Positions 25,294 through 37,917 of a stretch of DNA of 64,000 nt are shown here, piece after piece. This stretch comes from Ceratorhiza oryzae-sativae. Its lineage: Eukaryota; Basidiomycota; Agaricomycetes; Cantharellales; Ceratobasidiaceae. Each line of letters starts with the position of its first letter. Within the stretch, counting starts at the first letter, position 1. Position numbers and translations under genes: made by a program. The notes below the pieces were generated by a model. It did no database searches, was not told the DNA's origin, and saw nothing but the letters and a program-made list of their open reading frames with translations. Location: contig JARWMV010000015.1 in assembly GCA_030998015.1 (NCBI GenBank), positions 124,001-188,000 on the forward strand, in the 5' to 3' direction.

Positions 25294-26223
25294 AGATCAC
25301 GCTATAAATGTGAGTAGTACAGTGCGTATAGGGCGAGTAAAAGCTAGTATATTAAATGTATGTGGGATTCTACCTGCAGAGCCGGAAAGCGCTCCTCACA
25401 TGCATGTTAAGAGTCGCTCTAGTACATCGTAGAACGTTGAATTAAGTACGCAAGCCGTACTAAGTATGTCAAATACCGCCGTGCATGGCTGCTCTAAGAT
25501 ATTATGAGTCTGCCGAAGCCAGGTGCATGTTGATTCTTAAGGTATTGTGTTGAGGGTTGGTTCGGCTGGGGTTGGGCTCTGTATCTCAGGCTAATCCACC
25601 AGAGCTCTAAAGCGCTCAAGAGCAAATTCGGCAATCCGAAGTATCAAAAATGCGTCAAGACTAATTTTGATCTTATGGATTGTCCCAGAGGCTCGTGGCG
25701 GCTCTGGATATTAGGCGGATTTGGCTGTGTGGCTCCGTAGAGCGGGTGCGGTTTAGAGGGGCGGTGTGGTGAATAAGACACGATGGGTAACCTCGGGAGC
25801 TGCCATGATATGGTCGTGGACAGACGCAAGGAATTTCGTTGTTGTGCAAGACCACTTGATTGTGTCAGACAGGTTCGACTGTTGTATTCGTGTAGGTCTG
25901 TAAAAATGTATGCAAAAACAAAAAGGAAGACCACGTGACCGGCGTTTCCTTTTCTCAATACTCGCGATTAAGCTCTACCGGCTGTATTGCATTCCCTCAC
26001 TAGCCTCGAACAGCCTGTCGCTGTAATCGTGGTGTGTATATAGCACTTGATCGGATTCAAGATGCTAGCAGCTCACATTTCATAACTGGTACGGGTCGAG
26101 ATCTCGCGCGTGGAATTAGGATCAGTGGGGCCTCCAATCCGGCAGTTGATAGAAAACCTGAGATATGAATTCCTTTGAAATAGTGTATATGCATATTTCC
26201 AGATTTAGCTCAACTGAATACAC
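25294..26223. other. Intergenic stretch, no supported gene
   Basis: Contains only short overlapping frames. It ends at the 3' end of the minus-strand quinone oxidoreductase gene. Confidence 0.5.
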
Positions 26224-27743
26224 TCAATCAATTTCAACAACAATTTTTCCCATAGTTTTATTCGCCTCCATCTCCTTGTGCGCTTCGGCAATATCTCCCC
26301 ACTTGTAGGTCTTTTTGTCGGAATACATTTAGCTGTTGGGGATATTTGACTGAACCGAACGCCATACCTTGTCGATGTACACCTTCAAACGCCCATCTTC
26401 AAATGCACCCTCCCCATCCTTCCAAAACCGACTTATCAAATCAGCTTGGTACTCGGGCGACCGAGCGCGCAACGTCGATCCTTGGATCCGAATGCGTTTG
26501 TACAAAAGCTTGAATAGGTTTACGTTATTTACTACTTGACCTGTCGAACGAAAGCCAGTGTTGGTGGCGGAGGAGTTTAAATGGGCAGATTATATGCGTA
26601 CCGCTCATACTAGCCAACAGCACCATTCGACCATCCTTGGCGATAGCCTCGATGTTCTTTTCCCAATAATCGGGTCCAATGAAATCGACTATCACGTCGA
26701 CCCCTTGGCCATCTTTATCACTCAAATCAGCAAATTCCGTTAATAAAATGACCAGTGCGGACCAGTAATTTTTGCAACCTCATCAGCGAAATTTTGCTCC
26801 CGATAATTGACACCATGCGTTGCTCCGTTCGGCATATTGGTCAAAAAGTTGAGTTTTTCTTTCGAGCTGGCGGTAGTTATAATCCGCTTACTACGTGTCA
26901 AACCAGCATGAGAGAACGACGGGGCAGAGATCAGAAAAAACTCACGCTCCATAGAGCGCAGCCAACTGGTTCGCAGCCACACCCACACCACTGGCGCCCG
27001 CATGAATCAGCGCATTCTCTCCCTTGTGAAGTTCGCAAATGTGGATAAGCGCCTGGAACGCTTAGGGTGTTGAGAGAATGAGTTTAGAGATATGATCCGC
27101 TCGCCTGTTGAGAGCAACGAACCAGTGATGAAGTTCTCAGGAATCGCGGCTGCTTCGATCCAGCTCAGGTGTTTTGGCTTGGGCATGATGTTTCCCGCGG
27201 ATAGCGTGACGTATTCTGTTTCGTTCTCAACATCAATGTGAATCTTCTTTCTCGGATTAATACAGACGTGCCTGCATACGCTCCCTGGCCCCAAGCAAAA
27301 CGTTATCAATCTGCCGTACTACCGAAAAAAAACACTCACGCCATAAGCTAAGCCAATAACCTCCTCGCCTACAATCAACCCTTGGACCTCACTTCCTACT
27401 TCTTCGATCGTCCCAGAAAACTCAACACCCAGTATATCGCTGGCACCTGGAGGAACCGGATATCCTCCCTTTCTCTGCCTAGATATCACAGGTCATGTCT
27501 TCAATAACGTCGATCATGATATGAACACACATACATGATGTCCATCCTATTAATCCCAAACGCAATGACCTGATCACGCCAACTTGTCAGTTCGAGGCTA
27601 CTCATCGCCACCAGATAACAACTAGCCTTGACCAAGACCTCTTTCGGATCCGGCTTTGGTGTGGGCCGCTCGCCAATATACAAATCATCCGCAGACTCGC
27701 CCTTGTTCTTGACCAAAATCGCACGCATCGTTTTATTTGGCAT
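26224..27743 (-). CDS. NADPH:quinone oxidoreductase (zeta-crystallin-like MDR enzyme)
   Basis: Multi-exon minus-strand gene. Coding segments in order: MRAILVKNKGE; FGINRMDIM; a GAxxILGVEFSGTIEEVG-type segment; a catalytic-domain part ending AAAIPENFITG; the nucleotide-binding motif HAGASGVGVAANQLAALYG; KRIITTASSKEKL; GVDVIVDFIGPDYWEKN; a KDGRMVLLASMSG sheet; and the end ANKTMGKIVVEID. There are no zinc-binding cysteines, as expected for the quinone-reductase branch. It uses NADPH to reduce quinones or enone-type compounds in the cytosol. ATG codons at 27743 and 27728 are both possible starts. No stops or shifts were noted. Confidence 0.85.
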
Positions 27744-28254
27744 GATCAAAGTCGAGGGGGATTGGGACGAGGGAGCTTGGCAAACTCGTGAGAGAAGAGT
27801 AGTATAAATAGCTTGCGCTTATAGGTCCCTCGCGGTCGTTGCAGATCAGTCATCTCGGCTAACCTAATCCGCGGAGTCTGACGTCATGACCAACATTGCC
27901 GATGACAGCTCGGGTGAGTAGCTGGAGGCACAAGATGGAGGCGGAACCAAAATGGATTTCGCGAAGAATGAAAGTAGTCAGTAAATCGCCCGTATATTAT
28001 CACAAATTATGGTCATCGTTGCAGAATCAATACTGGCGATCTTTTTGCGTTGAGTAGGCACTTTCGTGAGGGTGTCCGATGTCCTGAGCAAGGATACTGT
28101 CAGCCGATGTGGGCAGCGTCTGCTACCTGAGTCATGCCAGTCCCCACCGGTAACTAGCTCCTACACTCACAAAGTGGCCTCCAATGAATGGGAAATTTGC
28201 TGCATGTCAAATGACTTTGTGAGGTTTGAGCTCAAGTGCCCTATCTTTGTTTAT
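27744..28254. other. Promoter side of the quinone oxidoreductase gene, no gene seen
   Basis: No supported coding sequence. This is the upstream region of the minus-strand gene that starts at 27743. Confidence 0.5.
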
Positions 28255-28628
28255 TTATTGCTGTTTCACAATAAGATGGCGGGGCGCCTGCGTGTTGATC
28301 AGATCAATATCTACGACGTTGGCCTCGTTCTAGGCCAGGAATTGAGTCTCAGATCTTCAGTAATACGAAAAATGATCGAACTGGGAAGGAGAATCGGGTA
28401 GCAAGGAGAATCTTCAGGAATTCCTAGTTTGGGATGCAGACCCCTATCTTAAGCGTCTGTTTAGGCTCAATTTGGCACTTTTAATTGATTCGCCTGGCCT
28501 GTGCGAGCATTTTGGTGCCATTCATGTATCCTCAATATGAAAACATCGGATGGCGCGAGCTTAAAGTCTTAGGTATACATTTGATCAAAACGTAAGCGCC
28601 GCACCATCCTGTTGTGAAACAGCGACAA
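28255..28628. mobile_element. MITE-like element with terminal inverted repeats, family copy 1
   Basis: The left end TTATTGCTGTTTCACAATAA, followed by GATGGCGGGGCGC, is mirrored at the right end (28594-28628) by the reverse complement of TTGTCGCTGTTTCACAACAG with a following GATGGTGCGGCGC. Length is about 375 bases with no coding capacity. The same termini occur at 52826-53196, so this is a dispersed family. Target-site duplication was not clear. Confidence 0.6.
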
Positions 28629-29198
28629 AAAAATAAATGTTTAACGAGCTACATGAACACAAGGTCAAGCCGCTTGAAGGAAAGAAAACTAGCAGGGCAA
28701 GATTTAGATAAGTATAAGTAGATAGAGGGCGAGGAGGAGACAGGCAGGTCCACATATATCTCCGCGTGACAGAAGTATCCTATTTTTCAGGAGTGATGCA
28801 AAATAAGTGCCAGCTGTACAAAAATACGCCTAAACATGACGCAAAACATTGTTATCAGTACTGAAGCTCCACGGGGAAAAACGGATCACGGCGAGCTCCA
28901 CACCATCTGTCCAAGTTTTGGCAGAGAAGAAGCGAACTAATCTGCACAGATAACCCTGAGATGAGCCCACTCACCTGTTCCGAAAAAACAGTATATGGTA
29001 GGTTGAAGGAGCGCGCATGCCCTGTCTGCTTGTTCAACACGCACGTATTTGCGTCCATGACACTTTTGTTTACATGTGCGTTTTGCTATTTCCAATCAAT
29101 TCAAGTCATAAAAACTCGTCGCATTCATGTTCAAGTAGGTTCGCTGGTATAAAAAGCTCTCAGATGGCCAACATATAACTCATACAACCCGACATTAT
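28629..29198. other. Intergenic stretch, no supported gene
   Basis: Only short overlapping frames. Downstream flank of the 695-residue gene. Confidence 0.5.
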
Positions 29199-31410
29199 TC
29201 AATCAGGACTTAAATCCAGGCCCGAGCTCAAGCTTTCTTGCTCCCGACTCTTTTGCTCACGTCGTGCCTGTTGAAACTGCTTCAGAGCACTGTACCATGT
29301 TCCTTGGTCTTGCCATATTTCAGACATCGTTTCCTGGATTTCTAGCTGACTGGGGTCCCCGAGGCCAACTTTGCCCCGGTATAGCATTCGACACAAAGTA
29401 CGAACTCGGATAAGGATCCAATCCTGAATCTGGCTGTTAGACAATTTCTCCGTGGACGCGGTAGTCGGGTTCACAACATCAGGCTAATTGAGTGAAAATA
29501 TCGTTAGAATCTTCTGTGTATTTGCAGCCGATCGCTCGGGACTTACCTCTGCGCGCTCACACTTGTGCATCGTCTTATCGAGGGAGGATTCTCCTTCGAC
29601 GAGCGATACAGACTTAGCAACGCATGAAATCAGAAACAGAGTCGACGGATATTTTGATTCAAATACTGCATACCTTTGCCAACTCGAAATTATGTGTTAT
29701 CTCTTGGCTGCGCAACCTCTCGGTGACGCGCCGGATAGATTTGATTATTCCATCGGAGAGAGAATACCATAGTATCAGCTCCCAGACCATCATCGGCTCT
29801 GGGTAGAAGCTCAACTCGCAGCCTCGCGTCCTAACGTCCGCAATGAGTTTGATGGTCGCTTTCCGAAGGGTTGCATAGTCCCAGTCCTCGTGATTGCGAG
29901 CCATTCGTTTGACTGATTCGATCAACGGCTCTGCAACAGGGGAGAGGGTTTCGAGATCGGCATCAAGCACCAGATCAACGATGAGCTTGCGAGCATTTAT
30001 TCCAATCAACCCCCCCATATCAAACCCTCCATCCTCTGAAGTTCTATTCTCCAACTGGGCTCTTGTTAGAGAGACAAAACTGCCAGCGACCTGAGTGAGT
30101 AGGTCGTACTGTTCCGCATACTTCGTTGCTTTCCTTGCCGCGCGAGCTATTGGGCTAGCTTCCGGGTCCCTATCGAGAGAATACGCCACGCTTGCGTTTT
30201 TCGATAAGGTCGCCAGTCCAAGAGGTGCAAGGCGTTGTATTAGAACGGACTGGGAATATTGCACACTCTTGGCAGGGGTGAGTCGCCGACCGACTTGATT
30301 CGACTCGTTTTTCTGTCGCTGGGTCCGGTCCGTTTGTGCCATTGCCCTGCCAAAAAGATCCCAAATGGCGCCGTTCAAATATATCTTAAACAGTGCATCA
30401 CGTTCCCGATCAACTGTCGGGGTCCATGTGGGTGGTATATTCAAGTCGATATATTCACCGCTAAAGAACAACGCGTTGAACGATTTCCCGGTGCCGGCGA
30501 GGAGCAAGGGTACGGATGAACTGGCAACGCTTTTAATAAGCTGCTTGACCGCTCGAGTGATTGCCGTCTCTTGCTCCTGGTTCCAAAGCGTGGACGTAAA
30601 GTTTTCACGAAGGGCCGTATGGAATGATTCACTTGAAAGCCCCATTAATAACATGTTCATAAAGGGCGAGTCCACCACTTCGCTTCTGTGTTCGGTGTAG
30701 GCCCAATGGCCAGAAAGGACTAAAGCCAGGTTGAAACGCTGGTCAGAGCATCTGCCAAAAGACTTGAGGTGTTCGGTGAGCTGGTCGACGATTGCTTGCT
30801 TTTCCCTGTACAGGGTTGATTCATATTGTGCTAGTGGACGGCTGAGTCCCAAGATAATGTTCCAGCAGAAGAAGTAGCAGTTGAATCGAAACAAGATATA
30901 ATCTCGTGACTTGCGATGAGTAGCAATGCGATAGCATGTATCAAGAACCTCTGAAAGCGTTCGTTCGTCTGAAAAGGTAATCTTCAAGAGGCGAAAGCTT
31001 GTCTGAAGGCGTTCAGTGTCGGTCGGCGATCCTTGGGTGCATTCGGCGAGCCAGTCAGCCGCCTCTGCTCCAGTAATAGCGTTGCCTACATGCTTTGGAT
31101 CTGCTGTACGCTCTAGATATAAAACGAGATTATCCGAATCGGAGCATGAAATTGGTTCGGATTTCTTGCGGATACATGACAGCCGAATGAATTCGTGATA
31201 TGCCGGCCAGCTCGACTTCTGAAGATATTCAACTTCTTTGAACGAGTAGACGTCGCCCCATTCTTCGCACCACTTCAAGAATCTGCCGTTGTCAGCCTTT
31301 CCAGAAAAGTCGATGCGGTATAGATCTATATCGGTGGAACCGCCCCGGCTGGTAGCTATCATTCCGTTGACCGGGAAGGATATGCCATAGGCCACAGGTC
31401 GATTGGCCAT
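29199..31410 (-). CDS. Large hypothetical protein of unknown family (695 residues)
   Basis: Three exons, 29674-31410, 29547-29612 and 29199-29483, joining in phase 0. The first ATG in frame is at 31410 (MANRPVAYGISFPVNGMIA). The first 130 residues are beta-rich with an ITGAEAADWL segment. The middle and end are helical and hydrophilic, with repeated patterns such as LIESVKRMARNHEDWDYATL and KATIKLIADVRTRG, and an EMWELILWYSL-like amphipathic stretch. There is no signal peptide or clear membrane helix. I do not recognise the family. A decayed relative lies on the same strand at 36435-37036, so it belongs to a locally duplicated lineage-specific family. The single long first exon is unusual for this intron-rich region. 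Confidence 0.85.
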
Positions 31411-34040
31411 GGTGGAGGAGATGCCCAAGCCGAGCTGCCGTTAGGTACTCACAGGTCGCACTCTATAAACTTGTTTCAAGCGGGTTTGGGCCCGGCCTGT
31501 GTACTTGGGTACCCCCTGCCCTATACCTTGATCTACCCGTTCCAAGACAGCCTGTACCACTCCCCTTAGTCCACGTGTTGACATCTCGGCTTTGCCACAT
31601 CACCCGTGAAATATGGATGGCAACATACGGAAGTGTAGCCTGCGCACATATCTGATCGCTGGTTGGACAGTAAGAGTTGCTCACAGCTTTGGAGCCAAAT
31701 GATAGATTTCAGGGGCGATTGGCTAATGCGGTGTGTCCTACTCGAAGGCTCGTCTGGAATACTCAGCATTCAAATTATGTCAAAACGTGTGTTCCTCGGA
31801 ATATTCCATGCCACCACAATCGCCGCATCCAAAAACGTGTCCTCAGATAAAAGTCCGGCCCCAAGACTTATTTGATTTATCAACTAGCTTTCGCCACAGC
31901 TCAAATAGGACATACTGTGGTTATCACAGACTTCATAGATATTCGGGTCCGACTCCAAGCCCGCACATGTTGTTCACCCGACCGATCTGTACGGCGCATA
32001 CATACACTTCTTCAGTGCATCATAGCTCCCGGCGGGCTCATTCTTAAACTCCCATCGAACAGATTTGGATCCCGCTTCGTGGGGCGTCCGGCCCTCATGG
32101 GAATATTTATTGTCATGAGGCCCACTAGCTGGCCAGCGAGCCTATCCGATACATGGGTACTGTTCAAAAAGGCACATTCTGGTTCATGTCAATCGAGATA
32201 CAGATACAAAACCGGATTCGCCCGCTGGGCGGGGCCACAAAGGAGCGGTTGTGTTGAACGAACCCGTGCTCACGTAGATATTATATCGATATTGTTCCTA
32301 TCTCACTCCGTCTGTTGTCCGATATTCCTGTGTTAACTCCATACGTAGATACATTAGTTAGATACACCCGTGTATTCTCCTTTGTATTCTCCGTTGTCTG
32401 GTATATAACTGAATGAACTTGTCGCTTCAAATCATCAGCGACATTTACCCCCATTTACTCGTGTGCTTCATTCACTGAGTTCAATCGCTTTAATCACTGT
32501 GCTAAGTATAATAAAGCGTATCTTATTTCATTCGCTTTATTAGGTTGCCCCGATACGTGTCACCACTGGTGTATGAAATGAACTACGCCGCACACATGAT
32601 TCATCGCCGAACATATTCTGGCATGAGGCGGTGATGATTCTCGTGAAGGTGATGTGCACGCAACGTGTAGACCCAGTGTGAAGGGTGTGAAGAAATGATC
32701 GTAGTTACCGTAGTTTTCTATTTTTGACACGATCGAAACTATGTGACTCAGCTAGGAGGCGGTAGTTCCATGGAAGCCTATCACAGCTTGGAGCTAATTC
32801 AATTATTGAGAATGAAGCGACTCCGAAGAACCTCCCCCCCCCCAACCCCAAGCGATAAGGTTACCCGAATAGGCAAAGCCAGTGTATTTGGCCTATTAAT
32901 GATTGAGATGAAGCGGTGGAATTGGTTTCTAAAGCTTTGACCGCGAATTTGCCCCATGGCCGAGCCTGGAATGGTTGACTTCATGTTCGGAATATGGGTA
33001 TATGCTGAGGTTCCTGAGTGCAAAACAATATAACTTCGTTTCTTTTCTAGAATGTCGGTGTAACGGCGCTCCTAGCATGCGTTCGGCGCTCTCGTTTCTT
33101 GGCAAATTCCATTGTCTAGTCTAGGTTACCGTCTTGCGTTCCATGATACCATAGCTAAGTCAGAGTAACCTTGAATAGACCGGTATCCCTCGTCGGTTTC
33201 TTGACTTGCAGCCTGTGGTTTCTGCCTTCTATCGTTCCCTCCCTCCCTGCCTGGTCCTTTTTCATTGAATTAGGTCTATCATAAATCCCCGCCTCGTCGC
33301 TACGATACCTAAAGATGATCATATAAATGCGAGTTGCTATTTTTTCTGCTGCCGCTTGATCTCATTCGCATGATTTCGTATCGGTCTGAGGAAAAGGCCT
33401 CGGAGCAGATCACGGCAAATGACTCGCAATTTGCCAGTTTGCCCAGTTTACCTTTCCCCCTCCCCCGGACAATACTGTGTTATTTGACCAGTTTACCCAC
33501 GACAAACCAGGTAAATCGACGTACGTTAGGATCTATTATACCCCCCCTCCTCCCCGGCGGTTACAGCGTGTAACCTACCGGGTTTGGGTCACCAGGGCTG
33601 GTCTACTCCCAGGTTTTTTTCCTGACGTCCTTGTCAAGAGTGCCATGGTCATTGTGGTGCTGAGCGTACGAACGAATCACATGTTACGCAGCGCACTCGT
33701 TGTCGACGTCGAGAGTTGAGACTGGGGAGCCTGGTCAACTGGTGACACGAGAGTGGCAAAAATAGGCTGTGTATGTGAGTGCAAGATGCCTTGTGGTGGC
33801 CAGAGATTAGTCACCTATGCTCACTGGATCATCACAAAGCCAGTCTGACGTCACACCTCATAACAGATTGCCTTGATCCGCTAAATCAAACCCCAGCGGG
33901 ACCAAATACAAGTCTAACGATCTGGTAAAACATGCGTAGATTATCGTAAAGTAAAGACATTATTCCAGTATAACTATCATACAGTCTCATCCAAATGCAA
34001 CCATCGCCGAATAATCATACACCCCAGCCGAAACCCGAAA
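31411..34040. other. Long intergenic stretch, no supported gene
   Basis: About 2.6 kb. Plus-strand frames at 31733-32336 look like shadows. It includes an AATAAAGCG...CGCTTTATT inverted repeat (32508-32541, 9-base arms) and a C-rich run near 32833. No RNA gene seen. Confidence 0.5.
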
Positions 34041-35685
34041 TCACAGGCCGTCATCATAAAGCTTACGACAAAGCGCCACATAAAACCGCTCCATATCCCA
34101 CACCGGCTCACCCCGAACCTTGCGCGCGCTCGCACTCTCGGCTGCCGCGGCGGGATCCTGGTCCCCACCGGGGTTCGCCGCATGCGACGAGCTCACCGCA
34201 TTGACGACCCAGTCCAGCGCAGCCGTCACAGCCGCGCGCTGTTGATTCGAATCCGCCGACTGAACCACCGTCTCGCGCGCGCGCTCGTCCCGCCAGAGCC
34301 CAAATGACTTGGCCCACTCTGTCCATCCACCGCCTTGGGCTCGCCCCGGTCCGGCGCCTCGTAGCTCCCAATGGTCCACACCTTCGATCACGCCGAGAAA
34401 TTCGCCCCATCGGGCAGAGGCGACGCTCACTAGGCCGTCGTGGCCGTACCACCTCGGTCGGTCTCGGGATTCTTCGCTCCCCCACTCGGGCGTTCGGCCG
34501 GCGTGTTTCGCTTCGGCCGCGTCCAGGATGGTCTTGGGAAGCCAGAGAGGATGGAAGATGGACATGTCGGCGGGGGCTCGTGCAGCAACGGAATAGTATT
34601 TGACACCATGCATGTTGGGTGTTTGGGGATTGAAGAATGTCGTGCAAAAGTGGGTCGTGAGGTTGGCATAGGCGGGGGAGTCGAGGAGAGCGAGGAGCAT
34701 GGTCGTGAGAGACTGGGGGAGCGTAGCGAGTTGGGCAACGAGAGACTGGGCCGCCTCTGATCGGTCCTTGGATCGCGACTTGGAGAGGAGCGGGGCGTTG
34801 AGCGTGTACGGCGGGACATATTTGGCAGCTTCCTCGACTGCTTGACCGAGCTCGCCAATTCCAATGTTGGCAGCACACCAGTCCATAAAGCTACTCCCTC
34901 GGTGCGGCGTCGACACTGTCGTGAGGGACACAGGCGTGTACTCTGTCGGCTGGATGCGCGAGATCAAGTGACGACAGTCCAAACCACCCATCGAGTGGGC
35001 GACAAAGTTGACCTGTTGCCCTCGGACGCGTTCGGAAAGAGCATTGTGCATCAGCGTCGCTCGTTCTTGGATGGAGCCGGTTCTGGTGCGGGGAAAGGTG
35101 GGGTCAGCGAATCAGAACACGAACGGGCGAGAGATGGAGACACACCCTGGGACACCGGTGACGACGACGTCTGCTCCGACTTTTCCGCGTAGGACATCAA
35201 GCACATTGGACCAATAGTGCAGCTGGAGTCGAGGAAATGCGCTCGGCCCACGGACATCGAATCCGTACAAGCCTGCCAACGCTGATCAGCCCGTGTCCAA
35301 CACAACCAGAGTAACCGCGCGACTCACCGTGGCAAAGGACAATCTTGTTTCTCGGCGCTCGAACAGGATCGAAGAGCACCGGGCAGTTCATGAGTTTGTA
35401 GATCGTCGAATTGAGGTCTGGCCGTCGTTTAGCTTTGGGGCGCACACGTTCGTTGGGGCGAGCAACGTTCGAGTCCGACGTCCGGAGAGCCGCGACCGAC
35501 AGCCAGCGCGGCCACCGCACCGTCTGCTGCGCGACGCCCTGCCATCGCCACCGCGGCCACAGCAGCCGCCGCCGCTGGCCGAATCCCGCACTCCCGTGGC
35601 CGCCTGCAGCGCCGGCGCTGACGACAGAGATGACGCGTCGGTAGATGGAGAGGATTGGAGAGGGCGCGCACGTCGAGCTACTCAT
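34041..35685 (-). CDS. Triacylglycerol lipase, alpha/beta hydrolase, TGL2-like
   Basis: Three exons, 35328-35685, 35146-35272 and 34041-35082, with agreeing phases, give 508 residues. The N-terminus starts MSSSTCAPSPILSIYRRVIS and is Arg/Ala/Ser-rich without acidic residues, compatible with a mitochondrial presequence. KIVLCHGLYGFDVRGP is the oxyanion-side motif. The nucleophile elbow is VAHSMGG. A YGHDGLVSVASARWGEF segment carries the acid residue region, and VDHWEL the probable catalytic His. The order and spacing resemble the yeast mitochondrial lipase Tgl2. It would hydrolyse acylglycerols. The third exon is very G+C rich, which opens long frames on the other strand. Confidence 0.88.
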
Positions 35686-36434
35686 CGCACAACAAGGAGG
35701 CACACACCAGCTGGCGCGGGATGATATAGTCGCACGTCACATGACGTCGTGGAGCCGCGATTTGGATTTGATGGCCCACGTGCTTTGTCTCGATTGGTCC
35801 ATGTGACCGTCTCGACATTTTCGTTGGGGATTTCGGTCATGTGCTCCTCCGTTTCAGTGAGAAAATAGCCTCGAGGACACGTTGGCGCAGGCGCTGTCGA
35901 GGCTAGGGCGCATCAGGCCGGTGCACAAACATGCCCCTATGCTTCCCCAACGCCGACCCGAAATGAAAATGAAAAATCCCTCTCCTCGTGTTTATTCAAC
36001 TTGCTACCTGCCAGTCGAAGCCAAATCGTACGACACCGAGCGCCCCAATAGGGTATTTAGCATTACCTGTTTCACTGAGTCAGGGCAAACACGAGCGAAG
36101 CTCTTCGCTGGCACTTTGTACGAGTGAAGCACGCATCCCGGAGGTTATTTCATCATGTGGTGTTTTACTTTACCATCCCCGGCTGCCAAGTCACACGTGT
36201 AGCTAACTTTCAGCATTTTTTTGTATGCTCAGTGCCGCATTTTATCCTCCTCAAAAACAGTCTCTTCAGAACTTGCATTGTTAAACACATCCATTGCATA
36301 GCATATACGCAAGCATATGCCGTAGAACCACGAGAATCTAACTGCGAACTATTATGAAACTTGGCAAACACATTGATTTTAGCCTGGTGCATTTCAAGAG
36401 TAAGAGCAAAATTTACCTCAATATTGTGCTACTA
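35686..36434. other. Promoter side of the lipase gene, no supported gene
   Basis: Contains a CACATGACGTCGTGG stretch near 35738 with overlapping CRE/E-box-like bases. No coding evidence. Confidence 0.4.
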
Positions 36435-37036
36435 TCATTGGTCCTCCCATATCTCGGGCATTGCCTGCTGACGCTCCCGTTGGATTCCCTTGGTCATACC
36501 CACCGTGCCCTGAAATGTCGTTCGGCTCAACGCCCGAGTTTGGTCAGGAACCCCATCTTGGATCTTGGCGTTGGACATCTTTACACGGGATGCATTCGTC
36601 GGCGTCTCATCTTCAGGCTAATCAAAGTCACATGAGTGTACCGGCTAATAGGAGAGCGGGTCTACATACCGGCGTGACCCTGCAATGATGAGTCGTGTCT
36701 TACTGGATCAATTCGTGGGCAACCTGTCGAATGGCGTGGAAGATGGCACCGGAGAGAGAGTACCACAGCCCCAGCTGCCAAAACCATCGCAGGACCAGGC
36801 TGGAAATTCGACTCTTGACCATGAGTCCTCACGTCGACCACGATTTTGATAATTGCTTTCCTGAGACTGGCATAGTCCTAGCGTCGGTGCACCAATGTCA
36901 TCTATCGAAAAGATTCAATCAATTCATTCACAGCTTTATGACTCAGCTGCGGCTGGGCCGTCAGATCCGTGATGAGCTCAAGCACATTATGCCCAACACC
37001 TTCAATTTCGATCCACTGCCGATTCGCCGCCGCTAG
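36435..37036 (-). pseudogene. Decayed paralog fragment of the 695-residue protein
   Basis: Minus-strand pieces match the C-terminal half of the 29199-31410 protein in the same order: DYASLRKAIIKIVVDVRTHG versus DYATLRKATIKLIADVRTRG, then LGLWYSLSGAIFHAIRQV versus LILWYSLSDGIIKSIRRV, then MSNAKIQDG and QAMPEIWEDQ versus LSNSQIQDW and ETMSEIWQDQ. The pieces sit in different frames with stops between them, so the gene is dead. Its upper end coincides with a 40-base palindrome and with the sharp start of the CpG-poor block. Confidence 0.8.
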
Positions 37037-37072
37037 AGATGTCGTGCCGGAATTCCGGCACAACATCTCTAG
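37033..37072. repeat. 40-base near-perfect palindrome with hAT-like ends
   Basis: The left arm is CTAGAGATGTCGTGCCGGAA and the right arm is its reverse complement with one mismatch. The ends TAGAGATGTC match the hAT-type MITE at 40878-41078, as if two transposon ends had been joined back to back. No matching 8-base flanks were seen. Confidence 0.65.
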
Positions 37073-37449
37073 TGCAAATGCTGCTCCCTTGTACTAGATA
37101 GATGTGATGGGTATAAGAGATGCTACCTACACAATTTCAGCTCATTTGGACAAGATTTAGAGGGTGAAACAGGGGAAACATACCCCTTAGTACTTAAATT
37201 ACAGCCAAATCCCCTCTCCAGCATGTCTGAGGGAGTTTGAAGGCTTTCTGATGATCCAGATGGACTCAGAGCACCTTATTACTGTAGTAGAGTGACCTGT
37301 AATACTCATCTACATGTCCATTTGGTGAGTTTGCCTGACCTGACCTGGGGGAACTGGGCATCAGCTGGAAATCATGGGAGAGGGAGTGACTTCACCTACA
37401 TGGGACATAGTTATGAGCACAATGCTATGCAATATAGGGGGTTTCTAAC

Positions 37450-37917
37450 TGTTATGACCTGCATGGACAGCCATAACAAAACAAGAGAATTAGCCTATAG
37501 TTTATAGCATTTTCTCCTAAGTTGAACAAGCTATGAACAAGGTCACATGACCTTGGTGCTTATCCTGGCACTTACAGTGGTTATCTAACTTGCTCCTGCA
37601 ATTCTCTCCATTGTAACTTGGAGTGAGGAGCAAGTTATCACATGACCCTTGGACCTCATGCAGCTCTATAAGATTTGGAGCCACAACAACCCTAAGAGCA
37701 ACTTACTTAATACTTGTTTACACCACACATGACCTGTAACCTACTGCAGACTGTTCCACAGTCTGACTCATACCTTGAAGGGTATATAACTCATTGAAAG
37801 CAAGCCTGTAGGCCCCAGCTTGCTTTATCTTGTCAACCACAGGGGCTGTCCATACATACTACCTAGATACTATCAATATATACTGCAAATTACCACTGAC
37901 AGCATAGGCACTACTTA
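37450..37917 (+). repeat. LTR-like repeat R1, left copy
   Basis: Starts TGTTATGACCTGCATGG and runs to the ...CACTACTTAAGG end. It is the inverted partner of 39889-40423, with about 470-530 bases shared. Short matching flanks TCTAAC (37444-37449) and TCTAAT (40424-40429) bracket the pair. Related to the CpG-rich copy at 43205-44155 and to a fragment near 62938-63000. Confidence 0.65.

Noticed and set aside
34304..34760. Long plus-strand frames
   Set aside because: Shadows of the G+C-rich lipase exon on the minus strand.
35293..35724. 143-residue plus-strand frame
   Set aside because: Antisense to lipase exon 1; Arg/Pro-rich shadow composition.
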